A DNA stretch of 22,621 nt from a virus: the IMG/VR virus record IMGVR_UViG_3300032116_001400, positions 1 through 22,621 of that record. The stretch is one strand, 5' to 3'. Of the stretch, positions 7,562 to 15,115 are shown one piece after another. Below the pieces are notes generated by a model. That model ran no database searches, was not told where the DNA came from, and worked only from the letters and a program-made list of their open reading frames with translations. Made by a program: the position numbers and the translations under genes. Within the stretch, counting starts at the first letter, position 1; every line of letters begins with the position of its first letter.

Positions 7562-8092
7562 ATGGCAAAGTTAGTAAATTTTATACCTGGTAGACAAATC
7601 CAAAAAGAAGCATTGGATGATATGGATGCTCCATTACCGGCCCAAATGGAACGGTTTTTGGATAGAGCCATAAGAGTAATTAGAGGATATAATTTATCTA
7701 GAAAAAAAGAACAATTTGTGATAGCAAAGATTATTGATGCATTGGGATTAAGCCCGGCTGAATTATCGCAAGCAGTTCAAAAATTGAAAAAAAATAAAGT
7801 AGTAAGTAGATTAAATGAAGCTCCTGATATGGATATTTCATCGTTGGTTAAAAAAATAGAAAAACATACCGATAGAAATGCACATACCGATGCAGTAATT
7901 GAATTGGCAAAGTTTTTAAAACAAAAAAAGTTTGAAAATATTTTAAATTCAATTATGGATATTCATCTTGAAATGGGTAGTATGCCAGCAGAACTTTCAA
8001 AATTGAGAGGACAGATATTGGATGAACTTATGAAGATGGTAAGAAATAAGTACGGAAACGATATTTATAAACAAATAAATTCGGTATACTAA
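7562..8092 (+). CDS. Conserved helical prohead-cluster protein, function unknown
   Basis: The 176-residue protein starts 5 bp after the protease stop. It is helical and has no membrane segment. A likely conserved block is MERFLDRAIRVIRGYNLSRK followed by FVIAKIIDALGLSPAEL (about residues 29-66). The second half (DISSLVKKIEKHTDR and a Lys-rich helical stretch) ends in a hairpin-like region LDELMKMVRNKYGNDIY. I recall similar 'FLDRAIRxIxGYNLSRKKEQ' sequences between protease and scaffold genes of marine T4-like phages, unannotated. The position suggests a core or chaperone role; nothing more can be supported. Confidence 0.75.
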   Translation: MAKLVNFIPGRQIQKEALDDMDAPLPAQMERFLDRAIRVIRGYNLSRKKEQFVIAKIIDALGLSPAELSQAVQKLKKNKVVSRLNEAPDMDISSLVKKIEKHTDRNAHTDAVIELAKFLKQKKFENILNSIMDIHLEMGSMPAELSKLRGQILDELMKMVRNKYGNDIYKQINSVY

Positions 8093-8622
8093 TGATAAAA
8101 TTAAAACATATATTAAGAGAAACTGAAGAGTTTCAACAATTACCATCGGAAGTTAAAAAACACTTTTTAGAAATAATTTCAACGTATGGTCAGCATAGAG
8201 AAAGTATGCAAAGAAAATCTGATATTAGACAGATTGCAGAAACTTTGGGAGCAATTGCAGATGCCGCACAAGAATACACTTTAAGAGAAGGCGGTGATTG
8301 GTTTGATAGAGTGACCATTAAGAGAAATATGAATGAACTTAAAAAATTACAATCTGCATTCGAAAAGGAATCGGTAGAAGCAAAAGCACAAGAACAAAGA
8401 TTGGAAGCTCTTTACGAAGATATGGGGCATGTGTTAGGTAGATACTTTGAAATAGCAGAAATAACTGAAGAGCAAATGCACCAAAGATTGGGATTACAGG
8501 AAAAAGCACCTGAAGGGTGGGAAAAAACAGTAAAGGCAATGAAAGATGAGCCAGAAGTAGATAACCCATGGGCATTGGCACATTGGATGAAAGGACAAGG
8601 ATATAAATCTCACAAAAAATAA
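8092..8622 (+). CDS. Helical prohead-cluster protein with C-terminal NPWALAHWMK motif
   Basis: The 176-residue protein has its ATG overlapping the previous TAA by one base (taATG). It opens with MIKLKHILRETEEF, a short tag ending in an LRE cleavage-type site. The middle is a long charged helix (KKLQSAFEKESVEAKAQEQR). The C-terminal motif DNPWALAHWMKGQGYKS (about residues 156-172) resembles a 'NPWALAxxMKxxGY' tail that I recall from many phage head-cluster and structural proteins of unknown role. With the N-terminal tag, this fits a protein packaged in the prohead core. No catalytic motif is visible. Confidence 0.75.
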   Translation: MIKLKHILRETEEFQQLPSEVKKHFLEIISTYGQHRESMQRKSDIRQIAETLGAIADAAQEYTLREGGDWFDRVTIKRNMNELKKLQSAFEKESVEAKAQEQRLEALYEDMGHVLGRYFEIAEITEEQMHQRLGLQEKAPEGWEKTVKAMKDEPEVDNPWALAHWMKGQGYKSHKK

Positions 8623-8624
8623 TT

Positions 8625-8996
8625 ATGGAACAATTAGCATCACTTTTATTACATAGTAGAACACAGGCACACACATTTCATTTAGGTGTGAAGGGTGTAG
8701 GTGCATTATCTGCACATTTGGCATTAGGTCACTACTATGATACAATTGGTGGTATGGTTGATGGGTTAGTAGAGGTTTATCAAGGTAAAGAAGGATTGAT
8801 TAAATTACAACCTATAAGTGGGTTGGATACAAATTGTGATATAAAAAATATCATTTCATATTTTGATAAACTATGCAAAATTGTTGCAAAGTTACGTCAG
8901 GATGAAAAACTACAAGATAGTTGGATTCAGAATGATATTGATACGGTAGTTTCGTTACTTTATTCTACAAAGTACAAACTAACCTATCTTCAATAA
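8625..8996 (+). CDS. Ferritin/Dps-like small protein, putative iron-binding
   Basis: The 123-residue protein is four-helix-like. The stretch HTFHLGVKGVGALSAH followed by LALGHYYDTIGGMVDGLVE resembles the first two helices of Dps/ferritin-like proteins. His19, His31, Asp46 and Glu50 have the same spacing as the E. coli Dps ferroxidase residues H51, H63, D78 and E82; the fifth ligand position (D67) is Gly35 here, though Asp39 is near. The C-terminal half (ISYFDKLCKIVAKLR and WIQNDIDTVVSLLYST) would form the other two helices. It is shorter than Dps (about 167 residues) and lacks the DNA-binding tail. From memory, small ferritin-like DUF proteins occur in phage genomes. Iron chemistry is inference; a purely structural helical bundle is the alternative. 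Confidence 0.7.
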   Translation: MEQLASLLLHSRTQAHTFHLGVKGVGALSAHLALGHYYDTIGGMVDGLVEVYQGKEGLIKLQPISGLDTNCDIKNIISYFDKLCKIVAKLRQDEKLQDSWIQNDIDTVVSLLYSTKYKLTYLQ

Positions 8997-9268
8997 TGCC
9001 CCTATCAGAAAAGCAATCTAGTTTTATATCTAATAATTGGAGTATCATTGTAGGTATTCTCACAGTAGCATTTGCTGCGGGTGGTATATTTAGCGAATTT
9101 CGTTTGATGCATAAGGAAATTGATGAAATAAAAAAAGAAACCGATTCAAAGGTGCAACAAATTATAGAAGAAAGAGAAAGAAAGAATAATTGGTTACAAG
9201 AACAAGAAGAAAGAATTGATGAATTAGAAGAGTGGAAATCATTTGAAGATGGCAGAAAATCAAAATAA
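8996..9268 (+). CDS. Small membrane protein with coiled coil
   Basis: The 90-residue protein starts on the last base of the previous stop (taATG). The N-terminal 13 residues are polar; WSIIVGILTVAFAAGGIFS (about 15-33) is a single membrane span. The remainder is a charged coiled coil (FRLMHKEIDEIKKETDSK, then IIEERERKNNWLQEQEERI). One span plus a coiled coil fits an inner-membrane spanin, or a membrane anchor for head assembly. There is no lysis gene beside it, so neither is favoured. It is the last gene before the regulatory gap and the scaffold gene. Confidence 0.7.
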   Translation: MPLSEKQSSFISNNWSIIVGILTVAFAAGGIFSEFRLMHKEIDEIKKETDSKVQQIIEERERKNNWLQEQEERIDELEEWKSFEDGRKSK

Positions 9269-9364
9269 TTTCTAAAAATTAGTATTTTCTTTAGTTTTCT
9301 AAAAAATTTTTATATATATTATCAAATATCCCATTACATATGGGATTTCTACATTTAGACATAG

Positions 9365-9393
9365 TTGATTAATGAATACCCTTCTCTTATAAG
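9365..9393 (+). promoter_or_regulatory. Sigma70-like promoter candidate for scaffold and capsid genes
   Basis: TTGATT (9365-9370) and TATAAG (9388-9393) are separated by 17 bases; they match the -35 and -10 consensus at 4/6 and 5/6 positions. It stands before the two most highly expressed late genes. In an AT-rich genome such matches arise by chance, so support is moderate. Confidence 0.4.
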
Positions 9394-9458
9394 GTGTGAC
9401 CGAACAATCAGCATAATTACATTGGAGTTTCCTACGAAATAACTTCACTAACAAAATT

Positions 9459-9464
9459 AAGGAG
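9459..9464 (+). promoter_or_regulatory. Strong Shine-Dalgarno site AAGGAG
   Basis: AAGGAG lies 8 bases before the scaffold ATG at 9473. Most other starts in the window lack such a site, so it marks the scaffold gene for strong initiation. Confidence 0.75.
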
Positions 9465-9472
9465 AAAACAAA

Positions 9473-10681
9473 ATGGCAAATTCAAAATTGTTAAAAGAAG
9501 CAATTGCCGATGCTAAAGCCGTAAAAGAAACCGCATTAGCAAACGCAAAACTCGCTCTTGAAGAAGCATTCACTCCAAGACTTCAATCTATCTTATCTCA
9601 AAAATTGAGAGCAGAAGCTGAAGCAGAAGAGAAAGATGCAGAAAAAGTAGACGAGGAATTGGATTCTACAGGCATTGGTTCTTCTACTTCTAATCCTAAA
9701 TTAGATGCTCATACTGAATTTGAGGCTGGCTCTACTGAAACATCTTCCGCTGCACCAGGTGCAGAAGTTGATGATTACAAAAAGGTAGCAGACATCAACG
9801 AAGAAGAAGGTATGGAAATGGGTGATGACGAAGCTGAAAAGCAAAACGAAATCGCACAATTAAAAGCTAGATTAGCAGAATTAGAAGCTGGAGAAGGTGA
9901 TGATGAAGAAAATCCAATGGGAATGGATGATATGGGTTCAGAAGATGAATTCAATTTCGATTCCGAAGAAGGTGGTGGTGAAGAATTCGATGCATTGGGT
10001 TCCGAAGAAGGTTCGGATGAAGATGACTTGGATTTGGAAGCTATTATCAGAGAACTTGAAGCACAATTAGGTGATGAAGAAGGTTCTGAAGAAGTACCTG
10101 CAGAAGAAGATCCAATGGCTGAGAATTTAGCAGATGGTTCAGAAGCTGGTACTGATAAAGGTGAAGATCCTAAAGTGGTTGTAACCAACGAAGAAGAAAT
10201 GAAAGATGACGAAGAGAAAAACGAAGTTATCGATTTAGAAGAAATTCTTCGTGAAATGGAAGCAGATATGAAAGGTGATGAAGAAGAAATGAAAGATGAA
10301 GCTATTAAAGCTGAATTGAATGAAGCTTACAAAACCATCAAATCTCTTCAAAAAACAATCAACGAAGTGAACTTATTGAACGCTAAGTTGTTGTTTGCAA
10401 ACAAATTATTCAGAGCTCATAACATGACCAACGAACAGAAGGTTAAGGTTATCGAAACTTTGGATAGAACAAAATCAGTTAGAGAAGTTAAATTGGTATA
10501 CTCTACATTAGCAGAGAATTTCAAATACTCTACTTCTAACAAATCTACTAAAAAATCTATTTCCGAAGGAATCGCTAGTAAAGTGGTTAAATCAACCGCT
10601 CCTAAAGCAGCTAAGCAAGTAATTGCAGAATCTGCAGATTTCGCAGACAGATTTAGAAAGTTGGCAGGTATTATTAAGTAA
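9473..10681 (+). CDS. Prohead core scaffold protein (T4 gp22-type)
   Basis: The scaffold forms the internal core on which the capsid assembles and is degraded by the protease. The 402-residue product has a helical N-terminus (LLKEAIADAKAVKETALANA, then LEEAFTPRLQSILSQKL). A very acidic, low-complexity middle (about 100-280, rich in Glu, Asp, Gly) follows. The helical C-terminal domain contains INEVNLLNAKLLFANKLF and IETLDRTKSVREVKLVYSTL, the part most like gp22-type scaffolds. Many (L/I)xE sites are present (LKE, LEE, IRE, LRE, LAE). A short repeat, DLEAIIRELEAQL (187-199) and DLEEILREMEADM (254-266), occurs in the acidic part. Codon use favours C-ending codons (aac, ttc) more than neighbouring genes, as in the capsid gene. 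Confidence 0.9.
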   Translation: MANSKLLKEAIADAKAVKETALANAKLALEEAFTPRLQSILSQKLRAEAEAEEKDAEKVDEELDSTGIGSSTSNPKLDAHTEFEAGSTETSSAAPGAEVDDYKKVADINEEEGMEMGDDEAEKQNEIAQLKARLAELEAGEGDDEENPMGMDDMGSEDEFNFDSEEGGGEEFDALGSEEGSDEDDLDLEAIIRELEAQLGDEEGSEEVPAEEDPMAENLADGSEAGTDKGEDPKVVVTNEEEMKDDEEKNEVIDLEEILREMEADMKGDEEEMKDEAIKAELNEAYKTIKSLQKTINEVNLLNAKLLFANKLFRAHNMTNEQKVKVIETLDRTKSVREVKLVYSTLAENFKYSTSNKSTKKSISEGIASKVVKSTAPKAAKQVIAESADFADRFRKLAGIIK

Positions 10682-10709
10682 TTAACAAAATAATTAAAAA
10701 TTAATTAAA

Positions 10710-12317
10710 ATGGATTTAAAACAAATTATGCAAGGGAAAAACCCACAAAACATAATGCTTGAGCAAACCAGAGGTTTGAAAAGCAAGTGGGAAAAAACAG
10801 GATTACTCGAAGGAGTTGGTTCTGAAACGCAAAAGCATGGTATGGCAGTAATGCTTGAAAACCAGGCAAAGCAATTACTTGATGAAGCTACTAGAACAGG
10901 TACTTCAGCAGGTTCAGAAGAGTGGGCAGGTGTAGCTCTTCCATTGGTTAGACGTATCTTTGGTTCAATCGCAGCTAAAGAGTTCGTTTCTGTACAACCA
11001 ATGAACTTACCATCAGGTCTTATTTTCTATATGGATTTCAAATATGGTACTAACACTACATTAGGTAGACCAGCTTCTGGTTCTTCTATGTTCGGTAACG
11101 GTGGCGGATTTGGTAAAGATAATTTAGCTCCTTCTGGAAACAAACTTGGTTCTACTCAAGAAACTGAAGGTGGTCTTTACGGTGCAGGTAGATTCGGATA
11201 TACAATCAACGATACTACTGCAACAGTAACCGCAACTGTAACTACAGCTTCTTGGTCTGATGTAAATTTTGATAATGATTTATCAGCATCTATTGCATCT
11301 GCTAATTCAAGAGTAATGAAAGTTAAAGTTGGTTTACCAGCTGATGCTGATTGGCAAGGTGTTAGAGCATTCAAAATTTCAGGTTCTGCAACTACAACGT
11401 TGTTCCCAGAATATACTATCGTTGATAGTTATGGTTCTGCATCATTCGTACTTTCTGGATCTGCAGTTACCGATACAAACGTTGCAACGCAAGTATTGAC
11501 TTATCATTTACAACCAACAGATTACAACAGAGGTGATTTCGAAGATAAAGGTTCTGACCTTCCAATTCCTGAAATCGAACTTGAATTGAAATCTGAACCA
11601 ATCGTTGCAAAAACTCGTAAGTTAAAGGCTATCTGGACTCCAGAATTGGCACAAGACTTGAACGCATACCATTCAGTAGATGCGGAAGCTGAATTAACTC
11701 AAATGCTTTCTGAATATATCTCTCTTGAGATTGATTTGGAAATCCTTGAAATGCTTCAGCAAAATGCATTCACTACTGATTACTGGTCTGCAAGAGTTGG
11801 ATATGATTGGAACGGTTCTGGTTTCGCAATCGATGCAAACGCAGCAGCAGCATCTGCTTACACAAAGAGCACTTGGTATCAAACTTTGGGTATCAAATTG
11901 CAGAAAGTTTCTAACAAAATTCACCAATTGACTATGAGAGGTGGTGCAAACTTCTTGGTTGTATCTCCAAACGTAGCAACAATTCTTGAATCTATGAACG
12001 GATTCTCTGCAAACCCAGGTAAAGATGCTTTACAGTTCGCAGCAGGTGTTACTAACATTGGTTCAATCTCTAACAGATATGATGTGTATAAGAATCCTTA
12101 TATGACTGAAAACGTAATCTTGTTAGGTTTCAAAGGTTCTAACTTCTTCGAAACAGGAGCAGTTTACGCACCTTATGTACCATTGATTATGACTCCGTTA
12201 GTTTATGACCCAACCAACTTCACTCCAAGAAGAGGTGTGATGACTAGATACGCTAAGAAAATCGTAAGACCAGAGTTTTACGGTAAGATTATCGTTGAAG
12301 GTTTACACTCTCTCTAA
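10710..12317 (+). CDS. Major capsid protein (T4 gp23-type)
   Basis: This HK97-fold shell protein has 535 residues, against 521 for T4 gp23. The N-terminus carries a propeptide with TGLLEGVGSE; cutting after Glu34 (LLE|G) would give a 501-residue mature chain. Recognisable parts are PLVRRIFGSIAAKEFVSVQP and MNLPSGLIFYMDFKYGT (about 87-124), and the C-terminal GAVYAPYVPLIMTPLV and FTPRRGVMTRYAKK, all gp23-type. The region about 165-270 is Thr/Ser-rich and probably holds an inserted surface domain. It is 28 bp after the scaffold, with no Shine-Dalgarno sequence but an A/T-rich leader; probably co-transcribed with the scaffold and ended by the terminator at 12364. Confidence 0.95.
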   Translation: MDLKQIMQGKNPQNIMLEQTRGLKSKWEKTGLLEGVGSETQKHGMAVMLENQAKQLLDEATRTGTSAGSEEWAGVALPLVRRIFGSIAAKEFVSVQPMNLPSGLIFYMDFKYGTNTTLGRPASGSSMFGNGGGFGKDNLAPSGNKLGSTQETEGGLYGAGRFGYTINDTTATVTATVTTASWSDVNFDNDLSASIASANSRVMKVKVGLPADADWQGVRAFKISGSATTTLFPEYTIVDSYGSASFVLSGSAVTDTNVATQVLTYHLQPTDYNRGDFEDKGSDLPIPEIELELKSEPIVAKTRKLKAIWTPELAQDLNAYHSVDAEAELTQMLSEYISLEIDLEILEMLQQNAFTTDYWSARVGYDWNGSGFAIDANAAAASAYTKSTWYQTLGIKLQKVSNKIHQLTMRGGANFLVVSPNVATILESMNGFSANPGKDALQFAAGVTNIGSISNRYDVYKNPYMTENVILLGFKGSNFFETGAVYAPYVPLIMTPLVYDPTNFTPRRGVMTRYAKKIVRPEFYGKIIVEGLHSL

Positions 12318-12363
12318 TCTTTGAGAAGATTGGATAAGTAATAAACTTACAATAAACTAAAAG

Positions 12364-12388
12364 GGGGAAGTATTTACTTCCCCTTTTT
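12364..12388 (+). terminator. Rho-independent terminator after the major capsid gene
   Basis: GGGGAAG (12364-12370), a 6-base loop TATTTA, and CTTCCCC (12377-12383) form a perfect 7-bp stem followed by TTTTT. It lies 47 bp after the capsid stop. Confidence 0.9.
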
Positions 12389-12398
12389 ATTTTATATT

Positions 12399-12409
12399 GA
12401 TATTTATTT
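12399..12409 (+). promoter_or_regulatory. TTATATTTATA-type element, candidate late promoter
   Basis: GATATTTATTT follows the terminator and lies 11 bp before the ATG at 12421. The short distance to the start would give an almost leaderless transcript if it were a -10-like box. Confidence 0.35.
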
Positions 12410-12420
12410 AAAAAGATAGA

Positions 12421-13365
12421 ATGCCAAATCCCGGAGATATTATAATATTTAAAGCGTGGGAACTTAATAAATCAACTGTATTAGATAGTTCCGATGTACT
12501 TGTCAAAAAAAATGACGGGGATTTTGGTTATGTAAATATGTTGGATGTTGTAAATACAACTGCAACAACAGGTTCAATCTATATGACAGGAAGTATAGAA
12601 ACCGTTGACCACATTGATTTTTCTTTAACAGCAACACCACCACACAAAGAGGGTAGAATACATTGGGATGCTGATAGAAAAACTTTAGAAATTGATACGG
12701 AGATAAATAATTTTATGATTTCCGCAGGACACGTTAATGTTGTTCGTGGAAAAAATACTACAACAGGAACGTTAACAAAAGGAACGGTTGTTTATATAAC
12801 AGGCAATTCCGGTCAATTCGCAACATTTGGAACTGCAAGTTGGGATAGTGAAACAAGGTCTGCAATTACATTTGGAATACTTCCACAAGATATAGCACAA
12901 AATAATAGTGGGTATGCTGTAACTTTAGGAGAAGTAACGGGCATAAACACAAATGGGTTTACACCGGGTACTTTATTATATTTAGGAGCAAACGGTACAT
13001 ATACGGCAACAAAACCACAAGCACCTTTACACCAAGTTCGTTTAGGGCAAGTTGTTGTAGCATCTACAAATGGTATCCTACAAGTAAAAATCGATAACGG
13101 CTGGGAATTGGATGAATTGCACGACGTTAGAATTAATACAGGTTCACTAAAAGATGCCGAAACAAATAATGGTGGAAGTACCTTATATCGCACAGGTTCA
13201 TTGTGGAAAAATAACGATGAAGTCCGATTAGTACAATCTACTATGATACTTGCAACGGTTTCCCAATCATTAAATTTTGCAGATGATAATTCCGCAGCAT
13301 TAGGAGGTGTTCCAGCCGGAGGATTGTATCATACAAATGGTACAATCAAAATTAGATTAGTTTAG
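12421..13365 (+). CDS. Virion surface protein, capsid-decoration or fibre-like
   Basis: The 314-residue protein is rich in Thr, Gly, Asn and beta strands. The central part VVRGKNTTTGTLTKGTVVYI, then GYAVTLGEVTGINTNGFTPG and LYLGANGTYTATKPQ, has the repeated 'G-x-V-Y, G-x-L-Y' pattern of small beta-barrel domains seen in phage fibre and decoration proteins. The C-terminus, ADDNSAALGGVPAGGLYHT and KIRLV, matches a short ending I recall in many phage structural proteins ('GGxPxGxLYxxxxxxxxR'). Position directly after the capsid gene favours a head-decoration or head-fibre role. It is its own transcription unit, between a terminator and another candidate promoter. No enzyme motif is seen. Confidence 0.7.
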   Translation: MPNPGDIIIFKAWELNKSTVLDSSDVLVKKNDGDFGYVNMLDVVNTTATTGSIYMTGSIETVDHIDFSLTATPPHKEGRIHWDADRKTLEIDTEINNFMISAGHVNVVRGKNTTTGTLTKGTVVYITGNSGQFATFGTASWDSETRSAITFGILPQDIAQNNSGYAVTLGEVTGINTNGFTPGTLLYLGANGTYTATKPQAPLHQVRLGQVVVASTNGILQVKIDNGWELDELHDVRINTGSLKDAETNNGGSTLYRTGSLWKNNDEVRLVQSTMILATVSQSLNFADDNSAALGGVPAGGLYHTNGTIKIRLV

Positions 13366-13392
13366 TAAAAAATTTACCCCTATTTTTTATTC

Positions 13393-13403
13393 TTATATTT
13401 ATA
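13393..13403 (+). promoter_or_regulatory. TTATATTTATA-type element, candidate late promoter
   Basis: TTATATTTATA lies 29 bp before the ATG at 13433. Its context (tcttatatttata) is the same as at 1973-1985, which makes this pair the closest match between two sites. Confidence 0.4.
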
Positions 13404-13432
13404 GTAGTATAACTCTATAAAATAAAATAATA

Positions 13433-14641
13433 ATGTCTGTAAATACGTATTGGTCAGGCTCAACCGCAAGTGCATTTTTAATAGCATCGGCATCCGGTGA
13501 GGCAACTCCATTTGGAATATATGATAATGATTCCGATTTTAAATCCGATGCACCGAAAACAGCAGTTTGGGTTGCAAAAAGATTAGGATATCCAATTATT
13601 AATATAGAATTGGATAATCCACAAATATGGGCATGTTTTGAAGAAGCAACCTCTGAATATTCTGCACAAATAAATCAATTCAATTTAAGAAATAACCTCG
13701 ATATATTGAGAGGTCAACCGAAAGGAAAAGTTTCAAGTTATTCACAAACATTGGTTGATGGTTCATTTTTACCAACTGCAATCCGTATGTCACAACAATA
13801 CGGAACACTTGCAGGAGTTGGAGGAACGACTAGAATAAAGAGGGCATATGTAAATTTAACATCTTCGGTACAAACTTATGGTTTGATGCAAGCGGCCATC
13901 GATGTTGAAAGTTCACAATCATTTCAAAGTTTATATACGGGCAGCTCAACTATTGATGTTGTTCGTGTTTATCACGAAGCAGTTCCGGCAATTACAAGAT
14001 TTTTTGACCCATATTCGGTGGGTGCACAGGGAACTTTGAATTTAATGAGCGAATTGGGATTTGGTAATTATTCACCGGCCGCACAATTTTTAATGATGCC
14101 TATATATGAGGATTTATTAAGAATGCAGCATATTGAATTTAATGATACTATTAGAAAATCTGCGCACACATTTAACATTGTAGATAATCATTTAGAAATA
14201 TTTCCTGTTCCAACGGCAAGGGGCCCGCAAAAAATATACTTTGATTATATGAGTAGGGATGAATTTGAGCATGATTCGCAAACGATTCAGGCAGATTCCC
14301 TTTCCGATTATTCTGATATACCATATGATTTTATCCAATATTCAAACATAAATGATGTTGGTAAGCAATGGATAAGGAAATATACTTTAGCATTGGCAAA
14401 AGAACTATTGGGAGCAATTAGAGAAAAATATAATTCAGTTCCAATTCCAGATGGTGAGGTAACATTGGATGGTGCAGCATTAAGAGCAGAGGCACAAGTT
14501 GAAAAAGATGCATTGATAACTCAATTGAGAGAAAATTTGGAAGAATTGAGTAGAAAAAATGTAATGGAAAATAAAGCACATGAGGCGGATCACCATCAAC
14601 AAATGTTACAAAAAGTACCTTTAAAAATATATGTAGGATAA
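13433..14641 (+). CDS. Neck protein (T4 gp13-type)
   Basis: In T4, gp13 and gp14 seal the filled head and join it to the tail. The 402-residue product contains VAKRLGYPIINIELDNPQIW and CFEEATSEYS (about 48-77), which lines up with the gp13 region '[21 protein letters not shown]'. The C-terminal part, WIRKYTLALAKELLGAIREK, then VPIPDGEVTLDGAALRAEA, also matches the gp13 ending 'KDYAVALAKRQWGQNLGKY... VPLPGG... LNG'. It is about 90 residues longer than T4 gp13, from an N-terminal extension (STASAFLIASASGEATPFG) and a middle insertion. It heads the operon of neck and tail-completion genes. Confidence 0.8.
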   Translation: MSVNTYWSGSTASAFLIASASGEATPFGIYDNDSDFKSDAPKTAVWVAKRLGYPIINIELDNPQIWACFEEATSEYSAQINQFNLRNNLDILRGQPKGKVSSYSQTLVDGSFLPTAIRMSQQYGTLAGVGGTTRIKRAYVNLTSSVQTYGLMQAAIDVESSQSFQSLYTGSSTIDVVRVYHEAVPAITRFFDPYSVGAQGTLNLMSELGFGNYSPAAQFLMMPIYEDLLRMQHIEFNDTIRKSAHTFNIVDNHLEIFPVPTARGPQKIYFDYMSRDEFEHDSQTIQADSLSDYSDIPYDFIQYSNINDVGKQWIRKYTLALAKELLGAIREKYNSVPIPDGEVTLDGAALRAEAQVEKDALITQLRENLEELSRKNVMENKAHEADHHQQMLQKVPLKIYVG

Positions 14642-14642
14642 T

Positions 14643-15110
14643 ATGCCAAAGTTTATGCTAGATAGGGACTTGCAACTTTTTAGAAGTGTAGCAAGAGAGT
14701 TGGTAGATACGGTGATACAAAATACTTGCGTTTTATTTAAAATAAATTTAAATGAAACAAAAGTAAATATCTATGGTGAATCTGTAAATAAAACTTGGTA
14801 TCCTGGAGTTGAGTTATATGTTTTAATTGATAAGGAGCCTGAAACTGCCGTATATGAGGGGTTTGGTTCTGACAACCAACAGAATATAACTTTTAAATTT
14901 GATAGATTATTATGTGAAGAACGAAATGTTTATCCTGAAATAGGCGATGTTATTTATTTCGATAATTCTTATTATGAAATAGATAATACAAATGAGGTAC
15001 AATTTATTGGTGGATTACCTGGAGAAAATAGTGATAGAAATTGGAGTATTGTATGTTCTACTTTTATGGTAAACAAAGCAACATTAAATATAGAAGAAAG
15101 AATTAATTAA
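14643..15110 (+). CDS. Neck protein (T4 gp14-type, probable)
   Basis: The 155-residue protein starts 1 bp after the gp13-type stop. The N-terminal part is helical (LQLFRSVARELVDTVIQNT); the rest is beta-rich with WYPGVELYVLIDKE and the segment YPEIGDVIYFDNSYYEIDN. That 'GDxIYxxxxxxFEI' signature is what I associate with gp14-type neck proteins, where it is followed by an Asn/Gln-rich strand and VCSTFMVNKA here. It is shorter than T4 gp14 (256 residues), so this call rests on the signature plus its place between gp13- and gp15-type genes. Confidence 0.65.
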   Translation: MPKFMLDRDLQLFRSVARELVDTVIQNTCVLFKINLNETKVNIYGESVNKTWYPGVELYVLIDKEPETAVYEGFGSDNQQNITFKFDRLLCEERNVYPEIGDVIYFDNSYYEIDNTNEVQFIGGLPGENSDRNWSIVCSTFMVNKATLNIEERIN

Positions 15111-15115
15111 AAAAG

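Larger units (their letters stand above)
9269..9472 (+). promoter_or_regulatory. Intergenic leader of the scaffold-capsid unit
   Basis: This 204-bp gap is the longest in the window. It contains an AT-rich stretch with a TATATATATT variant of the recurrent element (about 9310-9320). A small hairpin follows, ATCCCA (9328-9333) with TGGGAT (9341-9346) and a 7-base loop, trailed by TTTCT, so a weak terminator is possible. Then come a sigma70-like promoter candidate, a leader of about 70 bases and a clear ribosome site. No small gene with support was found in it. Confidence 0.5.

Noticed and set aside
9775-10188. A 137-residue Ser-rich frame on the minus strand
   Set aside because: It is the antisense shadow of the Glu/Asp-rich middle of the scaffold gene (GAA/GAT read backwards gives Ser/Phe/Ile codons).
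11725-11931. A 68-residue + strand frame inside the capsid gene
   Set aside because: It is out of frame within a well-supported capsid coding region and has no ribosome site or recognisable sequence.
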